NCBI GenBank assembly: GCA_012295275.1
Contig: CM022671.1
Coordinates: 35,811,683-35,869,182, forward strand
Length of the DNA stretch: 57,500 nucleotides
Source of the DNA: Chrysomallon squamiferum
Taxonomy: Eukaryota; Mollusca; Gastropoda; Neomphalida; Peltospiridae
Reading direction: 5' to 3'
Position 1 is the first letter of the stretch. Each line of letters opens with the position of its first letter. The notes under the pieces were generated by a model that was not told where the DNA came from, ran no database searches, and was given only the letters and a program-made list of their open reading frames with translations. Shown piece by piece: positions 26,530 through 38,290 of this stretch. A program made the position numbers and the translations under genes.

Positions 26530-26671
26530 TTGTCTTACTTAATAACTTATTCTTATACAGATTATTAAAAAGTAGATTATTAAAAAATAGAGGTTTGATA
26601 AAAATATTATTTATAATTTTCAGTTTTTCTTCTAATTTCTTTTTTATTATTTTTATTTTCTGATTTCCCGT

Positions 26672-26718
<47 letters not shown>

Positions 26719-26722
26719 TTAA
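26500..26722. repeat. Two (TTTA)n microsatellites
   Basis: TTTA tetranucleotides at about 26500-26531 and 26670-26720, in intron 1 of the GPI-type gene. Confidence 0.95.
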
Positions 26723-26840
26723 CTAATTTTCTGTTTTGCCTACAACAAGGTATTTTATCTGCTTATCACTTAAAACCAGTTTTTGTTTCCTCAGAGAAGC
26801 TGGATCGAAACCCGAAACTGTCTAATTTCCATTTTACAAA

Positions 26841-27704
26841 ATGCTGAAGTGTAAGTTTACAAACTTAGCGTGACAACGTTTTCAATGTCTTTGTCTTTTT
26901 TAACACGAACTGATTTTAACTAGACTCAGCCTCTAAGTAAAGTTTGTCAGGTTATTCCAATTATCAGTTTTCTACACGTTTAATTTCCCCAAGTTTTCAT
27001 CTCTTTTACTCTTTATTTGAAGTTTTTGTTCTGTTTTGCTTTGTATAGTTCTTCATTTCTTTTAAAAAAAAAAAAATTCTTTCTTTATTTTATTCTTTAT
27101 TCTTTTACTTTGCTCTCAGTTTGTTTATTTTCTTATGGTTATGTTTCTTCTTTTTTATTTCGTCGTTTTTCTTCTTTATATATTTTATTTCTTTTTAAAA
27201 ATTTTTTAAAAACAAATATTTTAAATTCAAATGAAAAAATATGTTTTATACACACTTTTAAGCAACAGAGTTAAAACAAAAAGAATAAAAACCAGAGCGA
27301 AAAAAAAAAACCCAAACCCCAAAAGACAATAACAACAACAACAATAATACTAATAATAATAATAATAATAACGCAACATAAATGAAGCCGCGCCCGACTG
27401 GAGAAGCGTGATGACGTCACTACAGGAGTCAGAATGTGACTTCGGACTGCGCAGGAGGCTAAACGTAACACTCCTTCGCAACCCGCAGTCTCACCACGTC
27501 TCCTCACTCGTCCTGTACTTCACAAAAAACAAACGATTCAGAAAACTCTTCAAAGGTTCGCAAGATGTTACTGTATTACCATCATCACTGGAGGTGTTGG
27601 AGAGTTTCTGTCTGAACGGTTTTAAACTGTGTCGTGTTATAATTATAGTCTTATAAAAAAAAGTGAGAGACAGAGATTGAAAGAGAGTGAGATAGACAAA
27701 GACA

Positions 27705-27803
<99 letters not shown>

Positions 27804-30346
27804 GTGTAAGAAAACAGTGAATGAGTTTATTTATTTATTTATTTATTTCAGGTTTGAGACAGAAGGAGAATAAGTTTTGATTCTTGTGATGTTTGTTCTG
27901 TCAGGTTTGTGTTTGAATTACATATCTATTAAAAACAACACAGTACATCTATATTCCTACTTCTGTAACACTGTTATTCTTGTAACCTTCATGCTATTAC
28001 CACTATTAATATTACTCATTCTTCTTCTAGTACCATTACTACTATCACTACTGCTACTACTATTACTACTACTTATAGTACAACCACAGGACCAAAACCA
28101 CCGTCTCCACCACCATCACCACTACTACTACTTATTACTTCTAGTAGTACTACTACTACTATTACTACTATTAGTAGTACAACCACGTGATCAAAGCCAC
28201 TATCTCCACTATCACCAGTACTGCTAATATTACTACTACTTACTACGTCTACTGTTACTACTACTACTATCACTACCACTCCTTCTACTATAGCTCTTTT
28301 TAACACCTTATTTCAGTGTTTTTCACGGTGATTGTTTTAACAAATGGCTTCCGTGACACCTGGCTTACAAAACGGAGGTTACCAGGTCAAAGGTGAGATC
28401 AGTCACGTAATGAATTCTTAGCAGAAATATTGATACGTTTTAAAAATCAAGTGTCTTAGAAAGTTTTGACGTAATTTCTTTTAGTTGACAATTTTAAGTC
28501 ACGAGCAAATTAAAATTTACTACAAAAATTTATACTGTAACAATAATAAAAATATATGAATAAATGAATGAATGAATGAATAAGGAAGTCAGTAACTAAA
28601 TAAATAAATAAGAAAATAAATAAATAAAATAGAAACGATTTTGAGGACACACGAAACTTAAGCTAATTGTTTAGTGGCGGGTATAGTTTCCTATTTACGG
28701 TATTATAATTATGACGTGATGCTTCGTAATTTGTCGGATTGACGGAAACTAACGAAACTTTCTAAAAGTTACGTGAATGCAGGTTTTTGTTTCAAAAGTA
28801 GCGTGTTAATATAACATAATGTAAAGTATCCCTATTAGACTAGTAAGTAATCAGTGTACTTATAAAGTAAGGATTTTCTTATTTTTTAAATTGTAATTAC
28901 AAAAAAATTACACTGAGATAAACTCAGATGTCTTTGACAGTTTATGTTTGTATGTTAGATTCATTCTAACACAAATACTCTGATTAATATCTATCTATCT
29001 GTCTGTCTATCTATCATCTGTCTATCTATCTATCTATCTATCCCTCTATCTATCTATCTATCTATCTAATATATAACATGTAGGAGATATTCTTTGTTTG
29101 TTTTTCATTCTTTCTAAATGAACGCTTCGCTTTTTCTCTTCCAGTTCGTTCGGAGATGGTTCCCGTTCTATGACGCTAAAAGAAAAAAATGTAAACAACA
29201 GACAACTCCTTTCAAACGGTAAGACGTTTTTCCCAGTCTGTTCAGTATCTGTTCATCATATTTGAGCTGGTACATTAACCGAAACAGAATTGTATGAACG
29301 TGTGTGCGCGTGAGTGCGTGTTCGCATGTTTATAGCATTTACCACAGAGATTTACGGATATAACATGCAGTATAACTATAGTAGTTTTCATAATGTTCAC
29401 GTTTGTAACATTTTTCGTGATTAAAACGTAATATGACTACCGTGGATTTCGTAATTAGTGGGTTTTTGTGTTGTGTGTATGTGTGTGTGTGTGTGTGTGT
29501 GTCTTTGTGTGTCTTTGTCTGAATGTATGTTTTTGTGTATGTATGTGTAACTATTTTTATATGTGTACATGTGTTTGTGAGTGTATGTGTTTGAATTTGT
29601 TTAAATGTTTGTCTGTGTGTTGTCTTTTAATGTTGAGATTTTGTGGTTACGTTTAAAGAAACGAAGCCACATCTCATAAAATTATTGATTTCTTAGTAAA
29701 TAGTTAAAGCAGTTTTTTTTTTTTTTTTAAATCTAAAAAAAAAAAAAAAAAAGAAAAAAGAAAAAATATCTCCTCTTGTCAGATGGTAAAACGCACTTTA
29801 TTACAATGAACTGAAAAGAAAAAGAAATTAAATTAATATTTAATACCAATCTTTTCACACAATAAAATTTTCATGTTTTAAAATCAAAATATCAACTGTT
29901 TGCGTCTCGGTTTCCATAGCAACAATCGGCAGAAACATTCCCCGAGCATTAATATTTAACGCAAGAAATGTATCTATGAAAATGTTTGGCGTATGAATTT
30001 CACTTTTGCTCGTCGTTTGAAAGAAATAAAATAAAACATTTAGTCAAAGATTATCAGATGTGGAGATTTGTGCTGGGGAAGCTTATGAAATGTTAATAAG
30101 CTGAAATGTCAGGAGCATTTTGAGCGGATATCCAGTTTCACTTTCTGCGTGTCGCGTTACAAACTGAAAGTCTTTGCTTTTTGTGAAGACATTTTTGTCT
30201 TGCTTTGTACTCGTAGACTGGTTTCGTCTTGGGAAATGTTCTCATTGTTTGAACGACTTGAAATGACTGTCCTTTGTTACTTGTTCTGAGCTTTTTTAAA
30301 AATCTCTGTTTTAATGACATCGTCTTGCTAATCTTTTTTCCCCCCA

Positions 30347-30393
<47 letters not shown>

Positions 30394-30499
30394 ATTATTT
30401 TTAATTTTTTCTTTTTAAATGAATAAAGCAAATTTCTTCTTCTTACTATAGATATTATTGACATCATCGTTATCATTATTATTGTTATTATTACTATCA

Positions 30500-30560
<61 letters not shown>

Positions 30561-31514
30561 TGATAAATTTACCGAAGATGGACAGTTCTGGAAATAAAAC
30601 AAAATCCAGGTTTGTATATTTTAATATTAAAATAATAATAATAATAATGGATAGATAGATAGATGGTTGGAATGATGAATGGATTATGGATAAATGAATG
30701 GATAAACAGACAGACTGTTCTAGAAATGACTTAATACGTATTTTATTGTTTTCACTGTTTGACATTTTTGTAGGACTCAGTGTTTCGCCAGAGAACAAAA
30801 TGTACTCGAGATTTTCTTCACGTGAGTAAATTAAAACTGTCACTGAGCGGTCTGTTTGAGAAATAATCATTTATCTACTCACTCACTTTACACTCAGCGG
30901 ACGCGAAAACAGGCAAAAAAAAAAAATAATATATATATATATATAATAATAAAAATAAAAATAATAGTAATAATAACAATAAAAGTTAGGCATAAAGAAA
31001 CAGAAATTTCGACTGGGTGTAAATATTATTATCCTGTTATAAATACATCAAAGTTAAAAAGTAAATGCTCGTCAAAGATGGAATTTTTTTTTTTTTTTTT
31101 TTTTTTAAATTGATGTATCACAAGTTAATTATGTATTTTCGTTTATATTAAGTAAAATATAAAAATTCCAATAAATATCATTGAAAAAAAAATTCTGTTT
31201 ACAGTTCCTGAAATAAAATAAAATGATCTATCTTCTTCTCGTCATTTCTATGTTCTATCGTTTCAGTGGGAATGTGAATAAATAAATAAATAAATAGATA
31301 AATAAATAAATAAATAAATAAATAATTGGACTTTTTAAATATAATTTTTACAGAGACAACAAGCTGTTAAGAAATACCCGCTAAATGGTACGAAACAAGT
31401 CGTACACACAGACACACATACACAATTATACATACATACATACAGACAGATAGGCATATACACATACATATTATATAAATGAAACACAAACAAATGAATA
31501 AATATATAAATAAA

Positions 31515-31561
<47 letters not shown>

Positions 31562-31596
31562 ATAATAATAATAATAATAATTATTATTATTATTAC

Positions 31597-31630
<34 letters not shown>

Positions 31631-31859
31631 AATACGTCGTATTTTCATTGTCTCATTCATTAACATAAAAAAAAAAAAAAAAAAAAAAAAAGAATTTAAG
31701 CACATTGATACTAACACTTATGAAGTTACTTTATGATTCTAAATTTTCGTCACAGGAAAACCAACAACTCCGTCACCGGCGAATGCGGCTTCTTTAACTT
31801 CCGGTGTTCGATGGATTGCAGTTATTTCCCTTGTACTGTTAATAAAGACGACCCTGTAA
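26841..31859 (+). CDS. Small secreted, probably GPI-anchored protein (87 aa), 4 coding exons
   Basis: Coding exons are 26841-26850, 28317-28392, 29145-29218 and 31756-31859 (TAA). Junction phases 1, 2 and 1 match throughout; the sum is 264 nt, 87 residues. All junctions have GT/AG, and the donors GTAAGT, GTGAGA and GTAAGA are strong. The first exon carries only ATG CTG AAG T. Splicing creates a signal peptide (MLKLFFTVIVLTNG), followed by FRDTWLTKRR, a Ser/Gly/Asn-rich middle and a Thr/Pro/Ala/Ser stretch (about 57-70). The hydrophobic C-terminus (WIAVISLVLLI then KTTL) is typical of a GPI-anchor signal, or of a short membrane anchor. KRR at 22-24 is a possible convertase site. There are no cysteines in the mature part. 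The family is not recognised. The 5'UTR starts near 26240; AATAAA lies at 32039. Confidence 0.65.
27662..27802. repeat. (GA)n microsatellite
   Basis: GA dinucleotides, pure from about 27719 to 27801, in an intron of the GPI-type gene. Confidence 0.97.
28000..28290. repeat. Degenerate (CTA/CCA)n triplet tract
   Basis: ACT/ACC triplets with an imperfect duplication around ACAACCACAGGACCA and ACAACCACGTGATCA. It ends about 25 bp before the acceptor of exon 28317. Confidence 0.85.
28989..29070. repeat. (ATCT)n microsatellite
   Basis: ATCT tetranucleotides with GTCT variants, about 75 bp before the acceptor at 29144. Confidence 0.95.
30349..30560. repeat. (ATT)n microsatellites
   Basis: ATT blocks at about 30349-30390 and 30500-30559, in the last intron of the GPI-type gene. 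Confidence 0.96.
31510..31632. repeat. (CTA)n-(ATA)n-(ATT)n compound microsatellite
   Basis: CTA triplets to about 31561, then AAT and ATT blocks. It ends about 125 bp before the last exon's acceptor. Confidence 0.95.
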
Positions 31860-32038
31860 TCACCGTTGACGTGCAAAAATGAAATCGTTTCAAATCAGTA
31901 CAGAGCGGCCGAAGGAACTTGAGTTGAATCAGTTGTACGAAACAGAAGTTATTCAACTGAAAATGTATTCCAGTGTCTGACAGAAGAAAACAGTTTCTTT
32001 TCTTTTGCGTCCGGAGAGATATTTTAAAATGAACGGAG

Positions 32039-32044
32039 AATAAA
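32039..32044 (+). terminator. Poly(A) signal of the GPI-type gene
   Basis: AATAAA, 180 nt after the TAA at 31857-31859, on the + strand. It faces the end of the next gene, which is transcribed from the opposite strand. Confidence 0.6.
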
Positions 32045-32059
32045 ATAACGTATTACAAA

Positions 32060-33050
32060 GAGGTTGGAGGACCACAGACTTTTACATCCACTGGATCCGC
32101 GGCTGATGTTTAAACAAAGACACAGTGACTCGATAATAGACAAGGTGTGTCTCAATTAAGCTGACATTTTGAATGTACACGATTTTGTGCTTCATATGTA
32201 CGTAGGTGTTTGTACGTGATAGTGCGCGTATGTACGTATGTTTATCCATTTTGATAACAGAGACATGATATCGTTTATACTTAATTGTACTATTTTTTTT
32301 ATTGCTAATTTATCAACATTGTTTATTAACGCTATGGTTTATTTGAGTTAATAATATTAATTTTTATCTGTTTATATTTTTGGGTTTACTTTCAGTTGAT
32401 TCTAAGAGGCTTTGTGCTGTAATGAATTATTCATTGAAATTAATAAATTTGAGTCACATTTTGAGGTTGTTTCTGTATTTATTTTATTTTTATTTATCGT
32501 TTGCATTTTAATTTTTATTCATTCCTTCTTTTGTATTATTTCATTTATTTATTTACTGTTAAAATACATACTTTTCATTTCATTATTTTGAAACATTCTA
32601 TTAATTTAGCTCCACGGTACTGTACATTTTTTATTGGTGTTGACAGAATAGTTTTAACTTTCTAGCTGCAAATACGACACAGTTATTATCATATAAATTT
32701 AACACAAACATTACGATACGGAAATAAAACAGTTTATGAATATTTTAAGTAGACCACAGTTTTAATGTGCGCTAAGGTTTTTCTTTTCTTTTTTTTTCAA
32801 ACTAAACGGCTTCAGAAAAATTTCTTGTTTGCTTTTTTTTTTACTTTTCTTTTTATTTATTTATTTATTTATTAAATTAGTTTTTTAATTTATTTTTGTC
32901 TGTCTATCTTACATTTATGTGACTTCGAAATGATATGTTTACAAATGACGTACATTGTTAATCAGACACGCAAACAAGTGTAAAAAGTGATTTCAGTCAC
33001 AGCTCAGTTTAGAAGTAAAAATATTTTACTTATCAGATTTGTAAAAAAAC
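32060..33050. other. Short intergenic region between two convergent genes
   Basis: AT-rich unique sequence with a short TTTA run near 32850. I see no exon. The two flanking small secreted-protein genes end here tail to tail. Confidence 0.55.
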
Positions 33051-33054
33051 AAAC

Positions 33055-33155
33055 AAATGAGACTTCTGCTGTTAACATTTATTTCTGAGACAGTTAATCC
33101 ACAACTGATTTGTGATCATCGTTGATACCACGCCCTTGTCAGTTTCTGGTTATCT
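33055..33155 (-). other. Terminal exon of the micro-exon peptide gene (3'UTR or alternative C-terminus)
   Basis: On the minus strand, acceptor TTTTTAG precedes AGATAACCAG at 33155. AATAAA lies at 33083-33078. In the main transcript this is 3'UTR, because the 36-nt exon carries a stop. If that exon is skipped, the frame continues here as RDNQKLTRAWYQR then TGA, giving another C-terminus. Confidence 0.55.
33078..33083 (-). terminator. Poly(A) signal of the micro-exon peptide gene
   Basis: TTTATT on the plus strand, read as AATAAA on the minus strand, about 75 nt into the terminal exon. Confidence 0.6.
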
Positions 33156-33394
33156 CTAAAAACAAAACAGTTTTTTATTTTCATTTGCTAATTTTACCAA
33201 GTAATTCCACACCAAAACACACATATATAAACACACATAACCACACACACATCGAATTTTACTGAATTTTTTAATATTACCTTCGATTAATAACATTCAC
33301 TATGATCATTTGTTGATTTAACAATTAAAAATATTATTCACTTTTTGTTTTGTGTTAGTGCATACTGTAGGACATTGCTGTTATATAATAAAAA

Positions 33395-34535
33395 TAAAAA
33401 ATTATTTTTTACCTTTACATTGCACCAAACGTACTTCCTTCAATGTCTCTAGGATAAAATATTACAAGAAAGTTATATTACAATGTAGAATATTTTATAT
33501 AAATATATTCAAATAAACCATAATTTTTATAGAGTTTTCATTTTCTTCTAAAAGTGCTTTCGAAGAATAATTATAGAAATAAAATAAACATAAAATAATA
33601 ATAAATAAATAAAAATAAAACACTTAGACACAACACACATACACATATACGCACACATACGCACATTCACACCTACACACATACACATACATACATTACA
33701 CACACCTATACACATATACACTACACACGCATATAGACACATATAAGTACACACACATGTATTTGGAATTTCAAATGAATTTTAAAATGTTACCTTTATT
33801 TTATGACATTTATTTTGATTATATTTTAATACAACAATTATATTTCATTCTCTCTCATGAACACAGAGGGATCTTGGAGTAATATAATATAAATGAAAAA
33901 TTCTTTTTTTTACCTTCTGCAACAATCACGTCCTCTGTGTCTAGAAAAAATATTACAACAAAGTTATATTACAATGCAGAATATAAAATATTTCATTGAA
34001 ATATATTCAAATAAACCATAATTTTTATACCGTTTTCATTTTCTTCTAAAACTGCATTAGAAAAATGATTATAGAAATAAAATAAACAATAATAATAATA
34101 AATAAATAAAAACTAAAACACTCAAACACAACACATATACACACACATGCACATGAGTACGCAGACACGCACACATGCACACACATTCACATATACACTA
34201 CACACACACACACAAATAAAGCCACATGTATTTGGAATTTCAAATGAATTTTAAAATGTTAATTTTATTTTATGAAATTGATTATGATTATTTGTTAATA
34301 CAACAGTTACATTTTTTTTCTCTCTCATGTAAACAGTTGGAATTTACAGTTATATGATATAAATGAAAAATACTTTTTATTATTATTATTATTATTATTT
34401 TTTACCTTTTCATTTTATCAAAAACAATTCCAAATCTGCTTGCTCCAGTATCTCTAGATAAAATATTACAACAAAGTTACATTACAACGTAGAATGTAAA
34501 CAGTTTTATGTAAACATATTCAAATAAACCGTACT

Positions 34536-34600
<65 letters not shown>

Positions 34601-34860
34601 TTCATTATTAATAATTATAGAAATACAATAAACATCAATAATAATAAATAAATAAATAAACAAAAACAGAACATCGCTTTAACACACACGAATTTTCAAA
34701 TTTTACTTTTATTTAATGGCAATTATAGCAATTATTTGTTGATTTAACAATTAACAATATTGTTTGTATTTAAATAAACCATAATTTTTAGCTAGCGTTA
34801 ATTTTGACATAAAATATTCTGTTATGTGTATTAAAAATTCTCTTTTACTTTTTCATTTCA
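33395..34860 (-). repeat. Three tandem exon-plus-intron duplication units of about 500 bp
   Basis: The blocks starting near 33395, 33905 and 34390 share the same order. It is TTTTTACC (donor), micro-exon, CTAGA..AAATATTACAA, AAGTTATATTACAATG.AGAAT, TTCAAATAAACCATAATTTTTAT, TTTCATTTTCTTCTAAAA, ATTATAGAAATA and AAATAAACA, then ACACACA-rich sequence. The match extends through intron and exon, so whole exon-intron units were duplicated. The third unit has a TA microsatellite insertion. Confidence 0.85.
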
Positions 34861-34958
34861 CCTAAAGCAGTTCCCTCTACATCTCTTTCGAGAACGTTGG
34901 CGTTGATGTTGTCTACAACGACAACAAACACGACGACGAGGAGCATCAGCTTCATCAT
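33415..34958 (-). CDS. Small secreted peptide precursor from duplicated micro-exons (72 aa), unknown family
   Basis: Minus strand. Coding exons are 34958-34849, 34453-34406 (48 nt), 33940-33914 (27 nt) and 33448-33415 (TAA inside a 36-nt exon whose edge is 33413). All junctions are phase 2; the sum is 219 nt, 72 residues. The start MMKLMLLVVVFVVVVDNINA is a clear signal peptide. The mature part repeats a short module: RDVEGTALGEMKK, then a diverged copy ending FGIVFDKMKR, then HRGRDCCRR, then RDIEGSTFGAM. Dibasic sites (KK, KR, RR) fall near the exon joins, as in processed peptide precursors. A TATATAA box, a tiny 5' exon and a terminal exon with AATAAA complete the gene. Only two cysteines are present (adjacent). 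The role may be a bioactive, antimicrobial or other secreted peptide; the sequence does not decide. The family is not recognised. Confidence 0.72.
34541..34597. repeat. (TA)n microsatellite
   Basis: Pure TA, about 56 bp, in an intron of the micro-exon gene. Confidence 0.97.
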
Positions 34959-34985
34959 TAGCTGTCTTCTTGAAATCTGTCAGTA

Positions 34986-35208
34986 AAATAATAATAATAA
35001 TAATAGTAATAATAATAGTAATAATAATAGTAATAATAATGAAAATAATAATAATAATAATAATAATAATAATTATAACAATAATAATAATAATAATAAT
35101 AATTATAATAATAATAATAATAATAGTAATAATAATGAAAATAATAATAATAATAATAATAATAATAATTATAATAATAATAATAATAATAATAGTAATA
35201 ATAATGAA

Positions 35209-35287
<79 letters not shown>
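34986..35287. repeat. (AAT)n block with higher-order units
   Basis: About 300 bp of AAT triplets. AGTAATAATAATGAAAATAA and TTATAA interruptions recur at about 70-95 bp spacing, so larger units were copied. It sits in the first intron of the micro-exon gene, immediately before the acceptor at 34977-34978 (minus strand). Confidence 0.95.
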
Positions 35288-35288
<1 letters not shown>

Positions 35289-35504
35289 AAATGATGGAGT
35301 TGATAACTAAATACCTGAATTAGCTGTGTTGATAACACAAACGTTTTTTGTTTTTTTTTAATTTCTCAAATTAAAGATATGTTATTAAATATTTACTGAT
35401 AAACAAAAATTATATTCTCTAATTTAAAAAAAAATAATAATAATAATATTTGATAATATTAAATACTTCTCTTAATATAAATATTCAACGTTAATGGACA
35501 TTAC

Positions 35505-35547
35505 CTGATAAAGTCTGCTCTACGAAAATACGGAACTTGCTTATATA
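35505..35547 (-). promoter_or_regulatory. TATA promoter and tiny first exon of the micro-exon peptide gene
   Basis: A perfect TATATAA (35547-35541, minus strand) lies about 31 bp before the expected start near 35516. The noncoding exon then ends at 35505 with CAG|GTAATG, so it would be only 10-20 nt long. It splices to the acceptor ahead of 34976, 18 nt before the ATG. Confidence 0.6.
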
Positions 35548-35794
35548 GCGCAAATAACAGAATATATAGAATAGAATCTGAAAGAAAAAAAACGTGACAT
35601 GCAGAGAATTAATGGAGAAACAAGCACATTAAATAAAACACAGATGTTGACTGATTATCAAAGTGATTCACAGAGCATGAAACTCAATAGCGTCCACGCA
35701 TTATCTGTTCAAAACCATAAATGTTGCTGAAATCTTTGTTTCTATATTTCCACACACACACACACACAAAAAAAAAAATATATATTAATAATAA

Positions 35795-35836
<42 letters not shown>

Positions 35837-36753
35837 TAATAATAATAAATATAAATAATAATAATAAAAAAATATCTGAATTATGAGTCTGAAGAAAGAA
35901 ATAGTAGGTGGTAATATTAATACGAATCAAAATGTTCTGTTTAATGTTTTCTCTATTACCAGTGATACGCCATATTCTTCCACTTCATGAACTGATTTGT
36001 TTGAAGCCAGCCTTTTATTTCCTATTAAATAATTATGATTATAGACATTAAGTGCCAACATATCTAGAGATTAAATCAGTTTTATATTTGATTTCGCTTT
36101 ATTTGTAAATTGGATAATGTTCCGTTTGAAACTGCTGCTGAAACCAATAACAATAATAACTAGAATAATAGTATTAGTAGTAGTAATAATATTTATAATA
36201 ATAATGATAATAATAATAATAGTAGTAATAGTAATAGTAATAATAATAATATTGTATGTTAATGGAGATATCTATTTAACAATACAACACAATCAGGGCT
36301 GGGTTAAAACACTTAGAGTTCCTAAGCACTAAGAAGATTTGGTGCCCCCTAACATTTGTAATTCAAAATATACACAATAACAAACCATAAAATAAACCAT
36401 AAAACTTATTAATTTTTCATAAAAATTTTGAAAACGGCTATAAATTTAATTAATTTAATAATTTAAATGCTAAATTCGGCTATGAAAAATTTCCCTTGAT
36501 GTCCTAAGCACGTGCTTACAGATAATTAGTAACATTTAATGAATTTATTTTTTACAGATATTATGTGTGAATGTATGTATGTATGTACGTGTGTATGTGT
36601 ATGTATATATACATATACATGTATGTATGTATGTATATGTATATGTATGTATGTATACGTGTATATGCATATCTATATCTGCGTGTGTGTGTGTATTCAT
36701 GTATATATGTATAATACAAATTTATATTCTATTTAATTTTATTTATTCAATCG

Positions 36754-36790
<37 letters not shown>

Positions 36791-37550
36791 ATTAAACCTG
36801 TTATTTGCTTATTACAGGACCGATATATGAAGGCTGGAGTCAGTAACAAATACGAACACTCATACACACGCACACTCTCACACACGCACGCACACACTCA
36901 CACATATTAGTCAGACTAACAGGTTATTTCGCTGTATATCTTAACATGAAATGAATAAACGAAATGTGCGTTGGACGAAATGGGCAGCAATAACTCTGAA
37001 CACAGAGTGAGAAATAAACACTTGACAGTAACATTTGAACTGTTAGTTTGGTCTGTGTGGTGCTGTATATCACTAAAAAGACTGTCATAAAACAACACAT
37101 CGAGTGGATGACCAGTGCACGAACGTGTAGAACGTGTAGAACGTGTGTAATGTCCGCTTGAATTGAAATAAAACTTGTTGTGTTTTTAATTATCGTTTTA
37201 TATGTCAGAAATTAATCTCCAGATATTGTAAGAAGAAATGTTTAGTAAACTGTTTAGCGAGTTTTTCCTTCACGGTTGAGTTATTTTCTTAACAGCTGCG
37301 ACCTTCACCTTCCGCAAAGTAGCTGAAGCGAGTACAAGTAGTGTTAAAAAAGTTAAAACAAATCACTCTCAAATAATTATTATTACTACTACTTGTTAGA
37401 ATCTCTAACAATAAATATCTCTTTAAATAAATAAATAAATAAATTAGAAAGAGGAAAAATACTCTCGACGCCAATATTTTTATATTTTTATTTTTTTTAT
37501 TTTCTACTTTTTTGCTTATAGTAACAAAACAAATATTTTTTCTTTGTTTA
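35548..37550. other. Intergenic region between divergent promoters
   Basis: Separates the minus-strand peptide gene from the plus-strand receptor. It contains AAT blocks (35796-35870), TATG/TA repeats (36560-36710), a poly(A) run (36761-36788) and CA units (36860-36905). No exon is supported. Confidence 0.55.
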
Positions 37551-37558
37551 CTTCCCGT

Positions 37559-37708
37559 ATTGGTCAGTCAAGCGTGGACATAACTGACCGTGGACTTTTT
37601 ATAGACCAAGTTTTGCCACTGTCAGTGGACAGAGGTCTGTAGCGGTCACAACTGAACTGTCAACAGGAATTTAACCCGACTGGAGATGTTTTTGTGAGCA
37701 CCTTGCAG
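37559..37708 (+). promoter_or_regulatory. Receptor promoter and noncoding first exon
   Basis: An inverted CCAAT (ATTGG, 37559-37563) and a TATA-like TTTTTATAG (37596-37604) place the start near 37627. A GC-richer leader ends at 37708 with CTTGCAG|GTAATA. It splices across the 69-bp minisatellite to the acceptor ending at 40397, 15 nt before the receptor ATG. Confidence 0.6.
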
Positions 37709-38290
37709 GTAATAACGTTATCTTTATATTACTCAATTCAAAACTTACACAGTTTACAAAATGACAGAACGTTATTCTCTATGAAGTCGATAGTGTTGTT
37801 TTGTTCATGCTGTAATACAGATATTTGTTAACAAACGTTGTTGATGATTCACTTCTTTCTCTCTGCAAGTACGAGGACATGTTTATGTTTTTATTAAATC
37901 TTTCAACAACTCACAGTCTTCAACACTGGACGTGCGTATAAAGTTAATTTTAAATGTAACTTAGGATTGCCTACTGACATTAACAGACAGTAAACACAGA
38001 CCATTTATATGTATATATATATATAATCAACGTACCAATTATAATTTATTTCTACAAAAAAAAAAAGGAAAGAAACGAAATACGTTTTTGACGATTTCCT
38101 TTTGAATGAAAAAACAAACATACTACAAAAGTAAATAACCAAAACGAAATAAACAAATAAACTAACCCAAAACAACTAGTATTCAGTGCAGCTGATATAT
38201 CTACATTGTTTAGCCTGCAATACACATATATATTAAAAAACAAATCAAAGAAGAACGTGTGCTCTTAATTCTGACTACAAGGCGATGTCA

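Noticed and set aside
27408-27656. 82-codon open frame with no microsatellite
   Set aside because: It starts at GTG, has weak splice borders and lies in an intron of the GPI-type gene. No consistent phase joins it to the flanking exons.
29145-31881. Kunitz-like reading of exons 29145-29218 and 31756 in another frame (WFPFYD..KC..C..C)
   Set aside because: That frame needs a phase-0 join that the upstream exon does not offer, and the cysteine pattern is incomplete. The phase-1/2 reading gives a full signal-to-anchor protein.
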